Part shown: piece after piece, positions 8,019 to 18,965 of the stretch | Layout: the number at the start of each line of letters is the position of its first letter | Position numbering within the stretch: position 1 is the stretch's first letter | From: Aeromonas australiensis | GTDB lineage: Bacteria; Pseudomonadota; Gammaproteobacteria; Enterobacterales; Aeromonadaceae | DNA length: 64,000 nucleotides | Assembly: GCF_000819725.1 (NCBI RefSeq) | Contig: NZ_CDDH01000079.1 | Coordinates: forward strand, 1 to 64,000 | Direction of reading: 5' to 3' | The notes under the pieces: model-generated | Database searches by the model: none | Told to the model about the DNA's origin: nothing | The model's input: the letters and a program-made list of their open reading frames with translations, nothing else | Program-made: the position numbers and the translations under genes

Positions 8019-8696
8019 GTGCTGACCTGGAGTGATGTGATTGGCTCTGAGAAAGAGCAGGACTATTTCAAGAGTACGCTGGCAACTGTCAGAGCCGAGC
8101 GGGATGCAGGCAAGGTTATCTATCCGCCAGCCACCGATGTGTTCAATGCCTTCAAGTTGACCGAGCTGGATCAGGTCAAGGTGGTGATCCTGGGGCAAGA
8201 CCCCTATCACGGCCCCAATCAGGCGCATGGTCTCTGTTTCTCTGTTCTGCCTGGTGTGCGCACCCCCCCATCGCTGGTCAACATCTATAAAGAGATGCAG
8301 CGTGACCTGCCTGGTTTCGTTACACCCAATCACGGCTTTCTTGAATCCTGGGCCAAACAGGGTGTCTTGCTGCTCAACACTGTGCTGACGGTGCAGGCCG
8401 GTCAGGCCCATTCCCACGCCCATCTGGGATGGGAGACCTTTACTGACCGGGTCATCGAGCAGATCAATGCCAGCTGTCAGGGGGTGGTCTTCCTGCTGTG
8501 GGGCGCCCACGCCCAGAAGAAGGGACGTTTCATCGACCGCCAGCGTCACTATGTACTGACTGCACCACATCCGAGCCCCCTCTCTGCCCACCGCGGTTTC
8601 ATCGGTTGCGGCCACTTTAGCGAGACCAATCGCTTGCTGGAACAACAGGGCAAGAGTCCGATAGAGTGGCAATCTGTCTGTCGCCCGCTTGATTGA
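8019..8696 (+). CDS. ung: Uracil-DNA glycosylase (family 1)
   Basis: This 225-residue UNG removes uracil from DNA. The water-activating motif [18 protein letters not shown], the [11 protein letters not shown] leucine-loop motif and the central LLLNTVLTV strand are all present. The GTG start (MLTWSDVIG) gives normal family length and has a GAGGAG site upstream. It is followed after about 70 bp by a hemerythrin-like gene in the same direction. Confidence 0.96.
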   Translation: MLTWSDVIGSEKEQDYFKSTLATVRAERDAGKVIYPPATDVFNAFKLTELDQVKVVILGQDPYHGPNQAHGLCFSVLPGVRTPPSLVNIYKEMQRDLPGFVTPNHGFLESWAKQGVLLLNTVLTVQAGQAHSHAHLGWETFTDRVIEQINASCQGVVFLLWGAHAQKKGRFIDRQRHYVLTAPHPSPLSAHRGFIGCGHFSETNRLLEQQGKSPIEWQSVCRPLD

Positions 8697-8766
8697 GTGC
8701 AAAGTTCGGGCGGCAAATGGCCGTATACTCAGGGATAGTGTGTTAATTCAGAGCCAAGGAGTGCCC

Positions 8767-9318
8767 ATGTTAGCCAGTCTGCACAAGGATCACCTCAACA
8801 TCGCCCGATTATTGGAGCTGCTCAAACACAAGCTGGCAGCCATCCGTGCCGAGCAGCCAATCAGTTATTTTCTGGTGCGTGATGTCATCGACTACCTGCG
8901 GGAGGTTTCAGACAAGTACCACCATCCTAAGGAAGACCTCATCTATGACTACTACCTGAAATATCGGGTAGTGGACGGTGAGGTCGCCAACCGCCTGCAT
9001 GAAGAGCACGTCAAGCTGCTGGAGGCCGGGGCCGATCTCAAGGAGATGGTGGAGATGATCCTGATGGATGCGGTGATCCCCCTCGATCAGTTCACCGCCA
9101 AGCTGGAGCGCTTCGTGGAACTGCAAGAGGCGCATATGAACTACGAAGAGGGGGTGATTTTCCCCCATCTGCGTGACTCCCTGACCGAGGATGACTGGCG
9201 TCATCTGGAGCAAAGCTGGCAAAACCGCGCCATTGGCGACCCCCTGTTCGGGGCTGAGGTGAGCCAGCACTTCCAGGCACTGGCCAAACGCCTCTCTTTG
9301 CCGCTCACGACCGGCTAA
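8767..9318 (+). CDS. Hemerythrin HHE domain protein
   Basis: This 183-residue cytoplasmic protein is one hemerythrin-like four-helix bundle. Diiron ligand histidines and carboxylates can be seen in LHKDHLNI near the N-terminus, YHHPKEDLIYD, LHEEHVKL and HMNYEEGVIFPHL. This pattern (H...HHPKE...H...E..H..YEE..FP) is typical of bacterial HHE proteins implicated in oxygen, NO or iron sensing and repair. The start at 8767 has AAGGAG upstream; an upstream ATG at 8689 would overlap ung. A bidirectional terminator follows. Confidence 0.88.
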   Translation: MLASLHKDHLNIARLLELLKHKLAAIRAEQPISYFLVRDVIDYLREVSDKYHHPKEDLIYDYYLKYRVVDGEVANRLHEEHVKLLEAGADLKEMVEMILMDAVIPLDQFTAKLERFVELQEAHMNYEEGVIFPHLRDSLTEDDWRHLEQSWQNRAIGDPLFGAEVSQHFQALAKRLSLPLTTG

Positions 9319-9377
9319 GACGAGCCCGTACCCGCAGCGTGGCAGGTATTGTGTGAGTTCAACGTGAGTAAAAACAG

Positions 9378-9401
9378 AAAGGCCTCCATCCGGAGGCCTT
9401 T
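9378..9401. terminator. Bidirectional terminator
   Basis: AAAGGCCTCC-ATCC-GGAGGCCTTT between the convergent hemerythrin and glucosidase genes, with T residues on the right and A residues on the left. Confidence 0.85.
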
Positions 9402-9418
9402 TGCATAATGGAGCAAGC

Positions 9419-11908
<2,490 letters not shown>

Positions 11909-12091
11909 TCATTCCTTTTTTGTAGTTTTGACAGAGTGCTTTTTTATTTTTTAGTGAAAGCGTTTGCGGGGGAGATTGTACGTCATTGATTAATATAGGC
12001 AGTGGTGTGGGATCACACTATTGAAAGGAGAGAATGTGAGCTAAATCACCTGGTTACATCAAGTTACAGAGTTTATTTGTTTAGTAATATT

Positions 12092-12892
12092 TTACTTGTT
12101 TTTGCTTGTGATGGTAGTCGGGCAGGTTTGCAGATATTGATAGGGGGTCAAACCGAACTGCTCTTTGAAGCGGGCGGCAAAACGGCTGGGGGAGTCATAA
12201 CCGCAGGCGAGGGCGACCTCCAGCGGGGTCAGGCCCTGTTGCAACAGGTTGAGGGCGTGGCCCATGCGTACCTGAGCCAGCAACTGGCGAAAGCTGCGAC
12301 CTTCGGCGGCCAGCTTGCGCACCATGGAGGCGCGACTCATGGAGAAGTGGGGGGCCACAGCCTCCAGGGTGTGGTCGATGCCGGGTTCCACCGCCAGGTA
12401 GCGGGCCAGCCGCTCTGGGAGGGTCATGGTGCTGGCGGGAAAGAGCAACCCGAGGGCGTTGGCGGCCCGCAGCTCGGCATAGAAGCCGCGCAGCAGTTCG
12501 GCCTGGGTTGCTTCGCTCAGTCCCCGTTCGGCCATGGTGCTGATGAGCTCAAAGCAGAAGGCGAGCCCGGGGGTGACCTTGACGGCGGGTTCCTCCAGAT
12601 CGGCGTGGGAAGGGGCTGACTCGGCCAGCCATTCTGGCGGCGGCGGGGTGAGCAGCGTGATGGCGTGGGAGCAAAACTTGCCCTGCTCCGGCTGATTGAC
12701 GAAGGTGAGCTGGTGGCCTGCCGGGATCAGCAGCCACCGTCCCCTGTCAAACGACAGACGCCGCTCTCGCCACCATAGCTGTTTGCTCCCCTGGGTGACC
12801 CAGATAAGGGTCGGGGCATAGATGAGCACCCGATGCAGGGGCTGCTGGCGGATCCCGAGATAGTGGCTCTGTTGCAGCAGGGGAGTGCTCAT
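12092..12892 (-). CDS. AraC-family transcriptional regulator
   Basis: This 266-residue regulator has an N-terminal cupin-like sensing domain (IPAGHQLTFVNQ) and a C-terminal double helix-turn-helix (about residues 165-260). The latter contains the AraC hallmark ALACGYDSPSRFAARFKEQFGLTPYQY. It starts 11 bp after the stop of the PEBP gene, and its AGGAG site overlaps the end of that gene, so the two are cotranscribed. Inducer and targets unknown; the PEBP gene and the adjacent glucosidase are candidates. Confidence 0.88.
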   Translation of the reverse strand: MSTPLLQQSHYLGIRQQPLHRVLIYAPTLIWVTQGSKQLWWRERRLSFDRGRWLLIPAGHQLTFVNQPEQGKFCSHAITLLTPPPPEWLAESAPSHADLEEPAVKVTPGLAFCFELISTMAERGLSEATQAELLRGFYAELRAANALGLLFPASTMTLPERLARYLAVEPGIDHTLEAVAPHFSMSRASMVRKLAAEGRSFRQLLAQVRMGHALNLLQQGLTPLEVALACGYDSPSRFAARFKEQFGLTPYQYLQTCPTTITSKNK

Positions 12893-12903
12893 CCGGTTGG
12901 CTC

Positions 12904-13440
12904 CTAGGGGGTGACGAAGGTGGCGGTCAGGGTGGCTTTGCCGAGCGCCATGCTGTTGAGCATGTAGCCTACCATAGCCGGCGGGGTATCAGCCTTTACC
13001 TCGAGATCATGGGGCAGGGCCCAGGCGGTGAACTGATAGCGGTGCATGCCGTGACCTGCGGGCGGGCAGGGGCCGCCGTAACCCTGGTTGCCAAAGTCGG
13101 TGCGGATCTCCAATCCCTGCTTGAGCTTGCCGGAGGCATTGCTGGCCAGTTCGCTCTGGGTGGCAGGCAGGTTCACCACCAGCCAGTGCCACCAACCGCT
13201 GCCGGTGGGGGCATCGGGGTCATAGGCGGTGATGGCAACGCTTTTGGTGCCTGCCGGCAGATCCTGCCAGCTCAGTTGGGGCGAGTGGTTGTCGCCGCTG
13301 CAGCCAAAGCCGTTGAAGCTGAACTGTTTGTCCATCAGCTGGCCTTCGTGAATATCTGTGCTCTTCAGGGTCATGGCAAAGGCAGGCATGGCCGTCAGGC
13401 AGAGCAGTGGCAACAGGGCACTGGGTTTGAGCAATTTCAT
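12904..13440 (-). CDS. YbhB/YbcL-family PEBP protein, exported
   Basis: This 178-residue phosphatidylethanolamine-binding-protein/Raf-kinase-inhibitor-like protein has a cleavable signal peptide (LLPLLCLTAMPAFA). PEBP motifs are present: AYDPDAPTGSGWWHW, the ligand-pocket GPCPPAGHGMHRYQFTAWALP, and a conserved GxxxxS-like turn. It resembles periplasmic YbcL. It is the first gene of a two-gene unit with the downstream AraC regulator. Ligand unknown. Confidence 0.88.
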   Translation of the reverse strand: MKLLKPSALLPLLCLTAMPAFAMTLKSTDIHEGQLMDKQFSFNGFGCSGDNHSPQLSWQDLPAGTKSVAITAYDPDAPTGSGWWHWLVVNLPATQSELASNASGKLKQGLEIRTDFGNQGYGGPCPPAGHGMHRYQFTAWALPHDLEVKADTPPAMVGYMLNSMALGKATLTATFVTP

Positions 13441-13582
13441 CGGGTGACTCCTCGTGTGGTAACGGGTTCACTTTAGCGAGGGCAGGGCGGAATAATTTTG
13501 CAGAACAGCTCAATGTGAGGTCGATTGGTGAGTTAATTGAGCCTTTGGGTGATTTTATGGCGATAAAGTAAATAGCAGCCAT

Positions 13583-13616
13583 AAAAAAAACCGGCATCAT
13601 GGATGCCGGTTTTTTT
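13583..13616 (-). terminator. Terminator downstream of the purA-like gene
   Basis: CCGGCATC-ATG-GATGCCGG stem extended by A/T runs on both sides. It ends the leftward purA-like transcript; T-rich on both strands. Confidence 0.85.
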
Positions 13617-13638
13617 GTTTGACGATAAGAGATGCGGC

Positions 13639-14895
13639 TTAGCGCAGGATCATCTCGTCACGGCCCGGGCCGACGGAAACCATCGGAACCGGTACGCCGA
13701 GCAGCGCTTCGATACGCAGCACGTAGTTCTGGGCCGCCTTGGGCAGCTCTTCGAAGGTGCGGCAACCGCTGATGTCTTCGCTCCAGCTTTCCATCTGCTC
13801 GTAAACCGGCTTCAGGGCTGCGGTTTGCGGCCAAATCGGGTTCTCGGTGTGGGCACCTTCGTAAGCCACGCAGATCTTCAGATCCGGCAGGCCGGTCAGG
13901 CAGTCCAGCTTGGTCAGGGCCACTTCGGTGGCGGCTTGCAGCTCGACACCGTTCTTGGTGGCGACAGCGTCGAAGTAACCGACATCACGGGGACGGCCGG
14001 TGGTAGCGCCGAACTCGTTGGTGATCTTGCGGAACTCGTCCTGGTTCTCCATGGCGGTCAGCAGGGTGCCGGTACCGACAGAGGAGCTGAATGCTTTGGC
14101 CACAGCGATGACGCGCTCCGGGCGCAGACCCGGCAGACCGCCACCGATACCGGCGTAGGCGCCGGATACGTGGGAGGAGGTGACCCAGGGGTATTCGCCA
14201 TAGATCAGGTCACGGCCAGCGCCCAGCTGGGCTTCGAACAGCAGGGTCTTGCCTTCGGCCTGCAGCGCTTTGAGCGGCATGCTGACGTTGCAGACGGCGT
14301 CGATCCAGGGTGCAGAGACTTCCAGCAGCCAGTCGGCCATCTCCTGGGCAGTCTGGGTGAATTCGAAGGAGGGGTAGATAGCCTTCATCTGCGGCAGTTT
14401 CCAGTCCAGCATGAACTGGATGCGCTCGACCAGTACGTCCGGCTGTTTCAGCCAGCCAACCAGGATCGCTTTCTTCATCACGCGATCGCCGTAGGCAGGG
14501 GCGATGCCCTGACGGGTGGAGCCATAGGCGCCGTCACCCAGACGCTGCTCTTCCAGGGTATCTTCCAGTGCGTGCAGCGGCAGGCAGAGGGTTGCGCGGT
14601 CAGAGATGGCCAGCTTCGGAGTCACGCCGGAGGCTTTGACTTCCTCGAGCTCGACGGTCAGTTTCTCGGGGCTGATCACCATGCCCGGGCCGAGGACAAC
14701 CAGGCAATCCGGGTTGAATACGCCACTCGGAACCTGGTGCAGCTTGAAGGTGCCAAGGTCGTTGACCACGGTGTGGCCAGCGTTGTTGCCGCCCTGGAAA
14801 CGAATGCTGGCGCCAGCTTGACCTGCCAGATAATCAACGATGCGGCCTTTGCCTTCATCACCCCAGTTAGCACCTACGACTACGATAGACGACAT
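13639..14895 (-). CDS. purA: Adenylosuccinate synthetase, divergent type
   Basis: This 418-residue PurA-family enzyme catalyses IMP + Asp + GTP to adenylosuccinate. Catalytic Asp13 is in WGDEGKGR, His41 in NNAGHTV, and the aspartate loop FGATTGRPR keeps Arg303/Arg305 equivalents, so it should be active on IMP. It differs from the standard proteobacterial enzyme (about 432 residues): the opening is VVGANWGDEGKGR, and GPFPTEL is replaced by GTLLTAM. It therefore looks like a second, divergent purA rather than the housekeeping copy, although no other copy is in this window. It is divergent from a LysR gene 170 bp away, which probably controls it. Confidence 0.85.
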   Translation of the reverse strand: MSSIVVVGANWGDEGKGRIVDYLAGQAGASIRFQGGNNAGHTVVNDLGTFKLHQVPSGVFNPDCLVVLGPGMVISPEKLTVELEEVKASGVTPKLAISDRATLCLPLHALEDTLEEQRLGDGAYGSTRQGIAPAYGDRVMKKAILVGWLKQPDVLVERIQFMLDWKLPQMKAIYPSFEFTQTAQEMADWLLEVSAPWIDAVCNVSMPLKALQAEGKTLLFEAQLGAGRDLIYGEYPWVTSSHVSGAYAGIGGGLPGLRPERVIAVAKAFSSSVGTGTLLTAMENQDEFRKITNEFGATTGRPRDVGYFDAVATKNGVELQAATEVALTKLDCLTGLPDLKICVAYEGAHTENPIWPQTAALKPVYEQMESWSEDISGCRTFEELPKAAQNYVLRIEALLGVPVPMVSVGPGRDEMILR

Positions 14896-15065
14896 GACTC
14901 TTTCTCCTAAGACGTTAGGCGTTTATCCTAGGAGCCTGATGCGGATTAGAAAAATTAATTATCTTTATAATTCCGATAAGAGAACCATATAATTATGGCC
15001 AATTAAGCGGCAAACCGTCCGATTTTGCCTGGCTGGCCCCGCATATCGCGGGTTGAGAGACTCTT
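14896..15065. promoter_or_regulatory. Divergent promoter region, purA-like / lysR
   Basis: A 170-bp A+T-rich divergent intergenic region. It contains a loose dyad, ATAATT/AATTAT, around 14957-14996 that could hold LysR-type T-N11-A sites. No precise box is assigned. Confidence 0.4.
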
Positions 15066-15998
15066 ATGCTGGATATTCACTGGCTGCAAACCTTTGTCAC
15101 CCTGGCCCGATTGCAACATTTTGGCCAGACCGCCAACGAGCTGCACATGACTCAGCCCAATGTCAGCCTGCATATCAAGCGGCTGGAGCAGGCGACCCGG
15201 GTGCGGCTGATCGAGCGCAGTCCGTTTCGCCTGACGCAGGCGGGGGAGCGGCTGCTGCAAAGCGCCGAGCGCACCATCGCCGAGTTGCAGCTCTGCCAGT
15301 CCGATCTCAATGCCCTCAACCAGTTGAGTCAGGGGACGCTGGCCATCGCCGCCAGCGACATTATCTCCCGCCTGCTGCTGATCCAGCCGTTCCAGCGCTT
15401 CAAGCGGGAGTTCCCCGGCATCGACCTCACTCTGTTCAACACCACTTCGGATCAGGCTGCCGAGCTGGTCAAGGCGGGCAAGGCGGATCTGGGTTTCGTG
15501 ATGGCGCAAAAGCGCAGCGAGCCGCTCTTCTATACCGAGCTGCAACAGGTGACCTGGTGCGCGCTGGGCCACGGCCTTGCCCGCTGGCAGGCGCGAGCGG
15601 TGGCGGGGCTTGTGGATGAAGAGAGAACGCGCGACCCCCTCGATGAACCGACCCTGATCCTGCTCGGTCACGACACCCGCACCCGGGCACTGATCGACCC
15701 GTCCCTGCCGCTGCTGGCCTTGCCCCCTTGCCGCATCATGGAGGTGGGCAGCGTCGATGCCCAGCTCGATTGGGCCGAGGCGGGCTTTGGTGTCGCCATC
15801 GTGCCGGACTTCTCCCTGCATCCGCGCCTCAACCTCACCGCACCGGTCACCAGCCTCGGCGACTTTCCCGGGACCAGTCTGGGTTATGTGGTGCGCCAGA
15901 ATCAGGTGTTGTCACGGGCCATCAAGCAGTTGCTGCACTGGGTGGAGGAGGAGATCCAGAAGCCCAATCCCTATCTGACCAAGGGGATGGAGCCGTAG
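15066..15998 (+). CDS. LysR-family transcriptional regulator
   Basis: This 310-residue LysR-type regulator has an N-terminal winged helix (WLQTFVTLARLQHFGQTANE, with QPNVSLHIKRLE recognition helix). A periplasmic-binding-like effector domain follows (about residues 90-295). Divergent placement next to the purA paralogue is the classic LysR arrangement and suggests it regulates that gene. Effector unknown. A terminator hairpin follows. Confidence 0.9.
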   Translation: MLDIHWLQTFVTLARLQHFGQTANELHMTQPNVSLHIKRLEQATRVRLIERSPFRLTQAGERLLQSAERTIAELQLCQSDLNALNQLSQGTLAIAASDIISRLLLIQPFQRFKREFPGIDLTLFNTTSDQAAELVKAGKADLGFVMAQKRSEPLFYTELQQVTWCALGHGLARWQARAVAGLVDEERTRDPLDEPTLILLGHDTRTRALIDPSLPLLALPPCRIMEVGSVDAQLDWAEAGFGVAIVPDFSLHPRLNLTAPVTSLGDFPGTSLGYVVRQNQVLSRAIKQLLHWVEEEIQKPNPYLTKGMEP

Positions 15999-16073
15999 CG
16001 GTGCGGCAAGGTGAGCAGGCCTATCGGGGTGACTAAGCCGCCATCAATTGTCACTATCGAACGCGCGTAAACA

Positions 16074-16099
16074 ATCAGGGCAGCCGAGGCTGCCCTGAT
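16074..16099. terminator. Bidirectional hairpin between lysR and the TAXI gene
   Basis: ATCAGGGCAGCC-GA-GGCTGCCCTGAT, 12-bp perfect stem between convergent genes. There is no long T-run. Confidence 0.65.
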
Positions 16100-16120
16100 G
16101 CATTTGTGTGAGCTGACCAC

Positions 16121-17557
16121 TCAGGGTTGCGGCGGGGTGGCTGCGCTGGTGGCAGGGGAGGGAAGTGTAGTGGTTTTATCCTGCTGCGGGGTTTCGCCAC
16201 TCACCGCGCTGTTGGCCGGCTGGGCTGCCTGCTCTTGCGGCGCAGTGGCCGCAGAGGCGTTTTGTGGCAACAGAGTCGACACGGCAGCCGATGGTGATGG
16301 AATCGTTGACACTGCAGAAGAGGCCGAGGGGGCCATGCTCTCACCCTCGCTGGCTGGCTCAGTCAGCTCGAAGGTGACCTCGAGCGCCTCTTCGGGCAAG
16401 GGATTAACCTCTGTGGCTTCTGTCGCCTCTGTCGCAACAGCGGCACTGCTGGTGGCGGTTGCGTCAGAGGGCGCGTCAAGGGGGGCTGTCGTCCCGTCGG
16501 CGGCACTCACCGGCTCTGTCGTGGGCACCGCCTCCGAGGCCGATGGCGCTGGTGTTAACGGCTCCGGCGTCAGTTGTTCCGCGGTTAACTGCTCGGGGGT
16601 CAGTGGCAAGGGGGCTGGCGTTTGATCCGACATCCCCGCATGGAGGGGCAGCTCGGTGTGGGCCTGCAACTGCTCGGGGGTCACCTTGCTCAGGGCGGGA
16701 TGCAGCCGACTGAACTGTTTGACCCGGGCCAGCAGGGTATCGCGCACGGTACGGACGATGGGGTCCGGCAGGCTGGCCAGCGCCACCAGTTCGGCACTCA
16801 TCCCGATGTTGTTGATGGCTGTGGTCTGCCCCGGATAGAGGTTGGCGGCGATGCGGCTGCGCTGGTAATAGGGGTGTTGCTTGAGCAGCCTGTCGATCTG
16901 CTCCCCTTCGATGGGGATGAGGCGCACCTTGCAGCGGCTGATCAGATCGCCGACCGCCAGACTGGGGTGACCGGCTACCACAAAAGCGGCATCCAGCGAT
17001 CCATCGCACAGCCCTTCCAGCGGTTCGCTGTCCGATTTGAGCTGATAGGCAGCAAACTGCCCGGGTTGCCATCCCATGGCTGCCATCAGGGCCTGGCTGG
17101 TGATCTGCTCACCGGCGCCCTTGTTGCCCGGATAGACTCGTTTCCCTTCGATATCTGCCAGGGTGGTGATGCCGCTATTGGGGGCGGCCAGCAGGGTCAA
17201 CGACTCCTGATAGAGGCGAAACAGGCTGCGTAGCTCATTGTTGGCCCCCTGCCCGCTGAAGGGGCCGGTGCCGTTCAAGGCGTGGTGCAACACATCAGAC
17301 TGCACCAGTGCCAGCTGTACGTCCCCCTTACCGAGTGCCTTGAGGTTGGCCATCGAGCCACGGGTACTCTGCACGGTACAGCTGTCCCCATGCAGGGCAT
17401 GGCCGGCATTGAGCACCCGGCAGATAGCGCCACCGGTCGGGTAGTAGACCCCGTTGAGCGGGCCCGTTCCGATCGTCAGCGCCAGGCTGCCAAAGGGGAG
17501 CAGCGCAGCGAGTGCACAGAGGGGGAACAGAAGGTGATGCAAGATCCGTAGAGACAT
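16121..17557 (-). CDS. TAXI-family solute-binding protein with Pro/Thr/Ala/Glu-rich tail
   Basis: This 478-residue exported protein has a signal peptide (to about SLA, residue 26). It is followed by a TAXI-type TRAP solute-binding domain (about 27-305) with IGTGPLNGVYYPTGGAICR and the VQSTRGSMANL segment. From about residue 311 to the end it is a 168-residue low-complexity tail rich in P, T, S, A and E, starting with repeats of LTPEQLTAEQLTPEPLTPAP. Normal TAXI proteins end near residue 320, so the tail is an addition. No TRAP permease (DctQM) is adjacent. The ATG at 17557 fits the signal peptide; a longer frame upstream would overlap the aminotransferase gene. It has no clear Shine-Dalgarno. 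Confidence 0.82.
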   Translation of the reverse strand: MSLRILHHLLFPLCALAALLPFGSLALTIGTGPLNGVYYPTGGAICRVLNAGHALHGDSCTVQSTRGSMANLKALGKGDVQLALVQSDVLHHALNGTGPFSGQGANNELRSLFRLYQESLTLLAAPNSGITTLADIEGKRVYPGNKGAGEQITSQALMAAMGWQPGQFAAYQLKSDSEPLEGLCDGSLDAAFVVAGHPSLAVGDLISRCKVRLIPIEGEQIDRLLKQHPYYQRSRIAANLYPGQTTAINNIGMSAELVALASLPDPIVRTVRDTLLARVKQFSRLHPALSKVTPEQLQAHTELPLHAGMSDQTPAPLPLTPEQLTAEQLTPEPLTPAPSASEAVPTTEPVSAADGTTAPLDAPSDATATSSAAVATEATEATEVNPLPEEALEVTFELTEPASEGESMAPSASSAVSTIPSPSAAVSTLLPQNASAATAPQEQAAQPANSAVSGETPQQDKTTTLPSPATSAATPPQP

Positions 17558-17637
17558 AATTGACCGTTGACTGAGTTGACCGCTGGCTGATGACACAGGG
17601 AAAAGGGATGGGGCTTGCCCATCCCGTTGCTGGCTGA

Positions 17638-18783
17638 TCAGGGCTTGCTGTGGTTGAGGATTGCCCGCTCCATCCGCGCCAGCGCATCGGTCAGCCGTGC
17701 TTTGGTGCAGCCGAAGTTGAGTCGCACGAACTGGCTGTTGCCAAACTGGGCGCCGGGGGAGAGGCCGACACCGGCCTGCTCGAAGAAGGCGATGGGATCG
17801 GCAAGGCCAAGGGCGCTCACATCGATCCAGGCCAGATACGTCGCCTGATGACTGGCCAGCTTGACGCCGGGCCAGCGGGCTACCGCCTGCTGGATCAGGG
17901 CCAGATTGGCCGCCAGATAGTCGAGTTGCTCGGTCAGCCACTGTTCGCCACCCTCATAGGCCGCTTCGGCGGCGACAAAGCCCAGCAGGTTGACATCGGC
18001 GCTGATGCCGCGCATCGCCTGTTGCAGCCTGAAGCGCAGACGGGGGTTGGGGATAATGGCGAAGGAGCAGCAGAGACCAGCGATATTGAAGGTCTTGCTC
18101 GGGGCCATCATCACTGCGCAGCGCTCGGCCGCTTGTGCACTGATGGCGCCGTAGGGAATGTGGCGAGCATTCTTATCCAGCAGCAGATCGCAGTGGATTT
18201 CATCGGAGCAGATCACCAGATTGTGGCGCGCGGCGATGGCATCGATGGCCAGCAGCTCGTCACGGGTGAAGATGGTGCCGCCCGGGTTGTGGGGGTTGCA
18301 GAGCAGCAGCAGATCTGCGGCGGGAGCCTGACGCTCCAGCTCTGCCAGATCCAGCACCCAGCGACCCGCTTCTTCAACCATCGGCACGGTGAGCAGGGGA
18401 CGATCATTGAAGCCCGGCGCCTGCAGGAAGGGGTAATAGACCGGCTTGGGGGTGATGATACCGCGGCCATGCTGGCTCCACGCCTTGCAGGCGAGGTTGA
18501 GCCCCGGCACCACGCCCGGCAGGAATACCAGCCATTCGGGCTCGATGGCCCAGCCATAGCGGGTCGCCATCCGTTCGATAATGAGTTCGATCAGGCGCGG
18601 CGAGGGGCGTGAATAGCCGAAAATGCCGTGGGCGACCCGTTTGCTCAACGCCTCGATCACGGACGGGGGGGAGACAAAGTCGGTATCGGCAACCCACATG
18701 GGCAGCACATCCTGACCCTTGTACTTGTCCCATTTCAGGCTCATGGTGCCACTGCGGTCTACTTCCTGATCAAAATCAAACAT
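17638..18783 (-). CDS. MalY/PatB-family PLP aminotransferase (cystathionine beta-lyase type)
   Basis: This 381-residue fold-type I PLP enzyme is of the MalY/PatB group, which cleaves C-S bonds (cystathionine, cysteine) and in E. coli MalY also modulates MalT. Landmarks are MWVADTDFVSPPSVIEAL near the N-terminus, CNPHNPGGTIFT, CSDEIHCDLL, and the Schiff-base lysine in APSKTFNIAGL. The start has AAGGAG upstream. The downstream TAXI gene begins about 80 bp later in the same direction. Confidence 0.9.
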   Translation of the reverse strand: MFDFDQEVDRSGTMSLKWDKYKGQDVLPMWVADTDFVSPPSVIEALSKRVAHGIFGYSRPSPRLIELIIERMATRYGWAIEPEWLVFLPGVVPGLNLACKAWSQHGRGIITPKPVYYPFLQAPGFNDRPLLTVPMVEEAGRWVLDLAELERQAPAADLLLLCNPHNPGGTIFTRDELLAIDAIAARHNLVICSDEIHCDLLLDKNARHIPYGAISAQAAERCAVMMAPSKTFNIAGLCCSFAIIPNPRLRFRLQQAMRGISADVNLLGFVAAEAAYEGGEQWLTEQLDYLAANLALIQQAVARWPGVKLASHQATYLAWIDVSALGLADPIAFFEQAGVGLSPGAQFGNSQFVRLNFGCTKARLTDALARMERAILNHSKP

Positions 18784-18965
18784 GCGAACTCCTTGTGCTG
18801 GCAGGATGGGCTTTCACTCTACGGGGTCGCGGCCTCCCCCGCAAGGCGCACACCCGCTTATGCCATCCTTGAGCCCGCTCTTGATAGTGACATAAGATAG
18901 GCGCCGAATTTTCATACGGCTGCCGCCCGTTAGCCCGTATCCTCCTTCCAATCAGTGGTAACCAT

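Noticed and set aside
11956..11967. GAAAGCGTTTGC as a LacI-family operator upstream of the GH63 gene
   Set aside because: It is only partly palindromic and no LacI-type regulator is nearby, so it was not listed.
13639..14895. PurZ-like (2-aminoadenine) synthetase
   Set aside because: Phage PurZ enzymes lack the catalytic Asp13 that is present here, and the length and aspartate loop are those of PurA.
13603..14910. 435-codon frame opposite the purA-like gene
   Set aside because: Antisense shadow; starts inside the terminator of the real gene.
17558..17941. N-terminal extension of the TAXI gene frame
   Set aside because: Would overlap the malY-like gene; a good signal peptide begins at 17557.
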